DNA of 64,000 nucleotides from Chlorokybus atmophyticus (lineage: Eukaryota > Streptophyta > Chlorokybophyceae > Chlorokybales > Chlorokybaceae), in contig RHPI01000797.1 in NCBI GenBank assembly GCA_009103225.1, positions 1,162,705 to 1,226,704 of the forward strand, read 5' to 3'. The notes beneath the pieces are model-generated. The model saw only the letters and a list, made by a program, of their open reading frames with translations. It ran no database searches and was not told where the DNA came from. How positions within the stretch are numbered: position 1 is the first letter of the stretch; every line of letters begins with the position of its first letter. Below, piece after piece: positions 62,280 to 64,000 of the stretch. Position numbers and translations under genes: made by a program.

Positions 62280-62586
62280 TGCACGCACAGTGCATGAGCG
62301 ACCGCTGTTTGCAGCTGCACACACACACACGCGCACGCACGCACGCACGCACGCACGCACACGCATGCATGTGTGCACGCCACATCACATTGATCACATT
62401 GGCAGGTATTGCGGACAAGCACGCACTTACTTAAACACACACATCAGGACTGCAGCCCTCCCCTCTCACGCACACGCACCATGCGCGCACGAACGCATGC
62501 ACATGTACCTATGCACACGTGGTGCACGCACGCTGCATGAGCAACCACTGCGCACAGCTGCGTCCACACACACACACGCACACAAA

Positions 62587-62628
<42 letters not shown>

Positions 62629-62800
62629 CACACNGCACGCACTTACTTAAACACACACGTCAGGACTGCAGCCCTCCCCTCTCAAGCACACGCACGCATG
62701 CGCGCACGAACGCATGCACATGTACGTATGCACACGTGGGTGCACGCACACTGCATGAGCAACCACTGCACACAGCTGCGTCCACACACACACACGCACA

Positions 62801-62837
<37 letters not shown>

Positions 62838-63130
62838 CCACCCACACACCCACACACACGTGCAAGCACGCACGCACGCACGCATACATGCACACGCACG
62901 CATGTGTGCACGCCACATTACATCAATAACATGGGCATGTATTGCGGACGCAAGCACTGAAACACACGCGTCAGAACTGCAGCCCTCCCCTCTCAGGCAC
63001 ACGCACGCACGCAGGCTCCACACACACGCGCACACACATAGTGTATGCGCATCAGATGCAAGTGACACAAGCACGCATACACACGTGCACGCGCTCGGCC
63101 ATTGTGTTACTTATCTTTATGGTTTCATGC
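62280..63130 (+). repeat. CA-rich region with repeated units of about 200-330 bp
   Basis: Phrases such as gcacttacttaaacacacac, caggactgcagccctcccct, gcatgagcaaccactg and acagctgcgtccacacacac recur at about 62425, 62640 and (partly) 62950. Between them lie (CA)n runs; one N is at 62634. No gene is seen, although a frame stays open through it. Confidence 0.85.
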
Positions 63131-63133
63131 AGA

Positions 63134-63573
63134 CAACGGGAAAGAAGCGCACCAGCACATCCACCAAGTCAAGCATGGCCAAAACGTCCAAGACTAAGTA
63201 CGGCGGTGGACACAAGAAGACACCCAAGGGGAAGCGTCCTAGCAGCGCTGGTCAGGGTGTTGTTCCACGTCGCGAGGCGCGCAAAGAACGTCGGGTACGT
63301 CAAACCTTGGTGTATGTGTTGCAAGCATATATTAATCATTTTTCTTGTCAGAAACACTTTGCTGTGAAGCTTACCAAAGATCGCAACGGCACGCCACTAA
63401 CGCCGAAGCGGCGTCAATGCTTACGCAAGCGCTGCGACTCCTGCGGAAAGCACACATCATACTATTGCACTGGGTGTTTGCACAAAAACTTAGCAGGCGA
63501 GGAGACGGGGCGACACATGTGGTTCTGTCGCGATAAGTGCTTTACCACATACCATGGCCTACCTGGTTATTAA
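63134..63573 (+). CDS. C-terminal exons of a piggyBac-like transposase (Cys-rich domain)
   Basis: Two exons, 63134-63294 and 63352-63573 (TAA), joined by a 57-bp GT-AG intron that is itself open. The first is basic (SKTKYGGGHKKTPKGKRPSS, RREARKERR). The second reads KRRQCLRKRCDSCGKHTSYY, CTGCLHKNL and WFCRDKCFTTYHGLPGY, giving C..C, C..C, FC...CF..YH spacing as in the zinc-binding C-terminal domain of piggyBac transposases that recognises element ends. The catalytic domain is not in the window: upstream is only CA-rich repeat, so it is missing, collapsed or far away. It might instead be a domesticated DNA-binding remnant. Confidence 0.6.
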
Positions 63574-63705
63574 TGTAGGTTACATGATGGTAGCATGCAC
63601 ATTGTGATCTGCAACAATCTTGTAGAAAGATAGCGCAGGTTGTATTATATTCATACATCTGAATGTTTGTATGTCAGTGATGTATTGTGCTTCAGTGATG
63701 TATCN

Positions 63706-64000
63706 TGTCAATGCTTACGCAAGCGCTGCAACTCCTGCGGAAAGCACACATCATACTATTGCACTGGGTGTTTGCACAAAAACTTAGCAGGCGAGGAGAC
63801 GGGGCGACACATGTGGTTTTGTCGCGATAAGTGCTTTACCACATACCATGGCCTACCTGGTTACTGATGTAGGTTATATGATGGTAGCATGCACATTGTG
63901 ATCTGCGACAATCTTGTAGAAAGATAGCGCAGGTTGTATTATATTCATACTCCTGAATGTTTGTATGTCAGTGATGTATTGTGCTTCAGTGATGTGATAT
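63706..64000 (+). pseudogene. Repeat of the Cys-rich exon after an N (97% similar by eye)
   Basis: After the N at 63705, bases 63706-63867 repeat the second exon from tgtcaatgcttacgcaagcg to the stop, and the 3' flank follows as well. Differences are few (for example gctgcgact/gctgcaact; ttctgtcgc/ttttgtcgc; stop taa/tga). It lacks the first exon. Either two alleles were joined end to end or there is a tandem duplication. Confidence 0.8.

Noticed and set aside
62290-63130. Coding region upstream of the Cys-rich exon (Thr/His/Ala-rich frame)
   Set aside because: The frame is a product of CA-rich repeats and contains an N; a splice acceptor at 63133 starts the real exon.

Overview
This is nuclear DNA from a eukaryote. 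Genes are split by many short introns (about 60-600 bp, mostly GT-AG, with at least two good GC-AG cases), two complete housekeeping genes have clear eukaryotic orthologues, and much of the window is microsatellite, palindrome and transposon sequence. A secreted protein with PPSPPPP linkers and a long proline-rich arm, an organelle-type bL9 gene and a CFAP97/hemingway-like ciliary gene together suggest a flagellated green alga. That placement is an inference. Ten single N characters occur, nearly all in or beside simple repeats or duplications, so the sequence is a scaffold of joined pieces.

Layout. 1-6.6 kb: an unrecognised six-exon gene (+), a WD40 protein (-) and a thioredoxin-fold protein with a CDPC active site (+). 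8.0-10.7 kb (-): an armadillo-repeat gene made of 126-bp units and broken by one TAG, with a helical, hydrophobic-N-terminus gene upstream. 11-19 kb: mostly GA, GT, poly-G and poly-C repeats, two hairpins with perfect 24-bp arms, and a decayed transposase copy. 19.1-22.9 kb (+): a nine-exon secreted three-module protein with a Pro-rich tail, solved with consistent splice phases. 23-31 kb: a Walker-A gene relic, a decayed armadillo paralogue, a satellite of about 146-bp units, and a CCHC zinc-knuckle gag-like relic. 31.6-37.8 kb (-): a many-exon DDE transposase-like gene carrying a nested 2.07-kb palindrome-rich element with 17-bp terminal inverted repeats and a tRNA-like module.

38.7-49.8 kb is the conserved core: CFAP97-like (+), RluA-type pseudouridine synthase (-), bL9 ribosomal protein (-), importin-11 (+) and an endonuclease/exonuclease/phosphatase protein (-, frameshifted). 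bL9 ends only 8 nt before the RluA start on the same strand, which suggests a dicistronic transcript. 50-60.5 kb: a copia integrase fragment, a short LTR element inserted in it, and a CACTA/tnp2-like transposase with three in-frame stops. 61-64 kb: a second copy of the tRNA-like/palindrome module, CT and CA repeats, and a piggyBac-type Cys-rich C-terminal gene duplicated across an N.

The genes do not form one pathway. The core genes serve nuclear import, organelle translation, rRNA or tRNA modification and cilia. The rest is mobile DNA and its remains. Names rest on motif recognition by eye; no database search was run.
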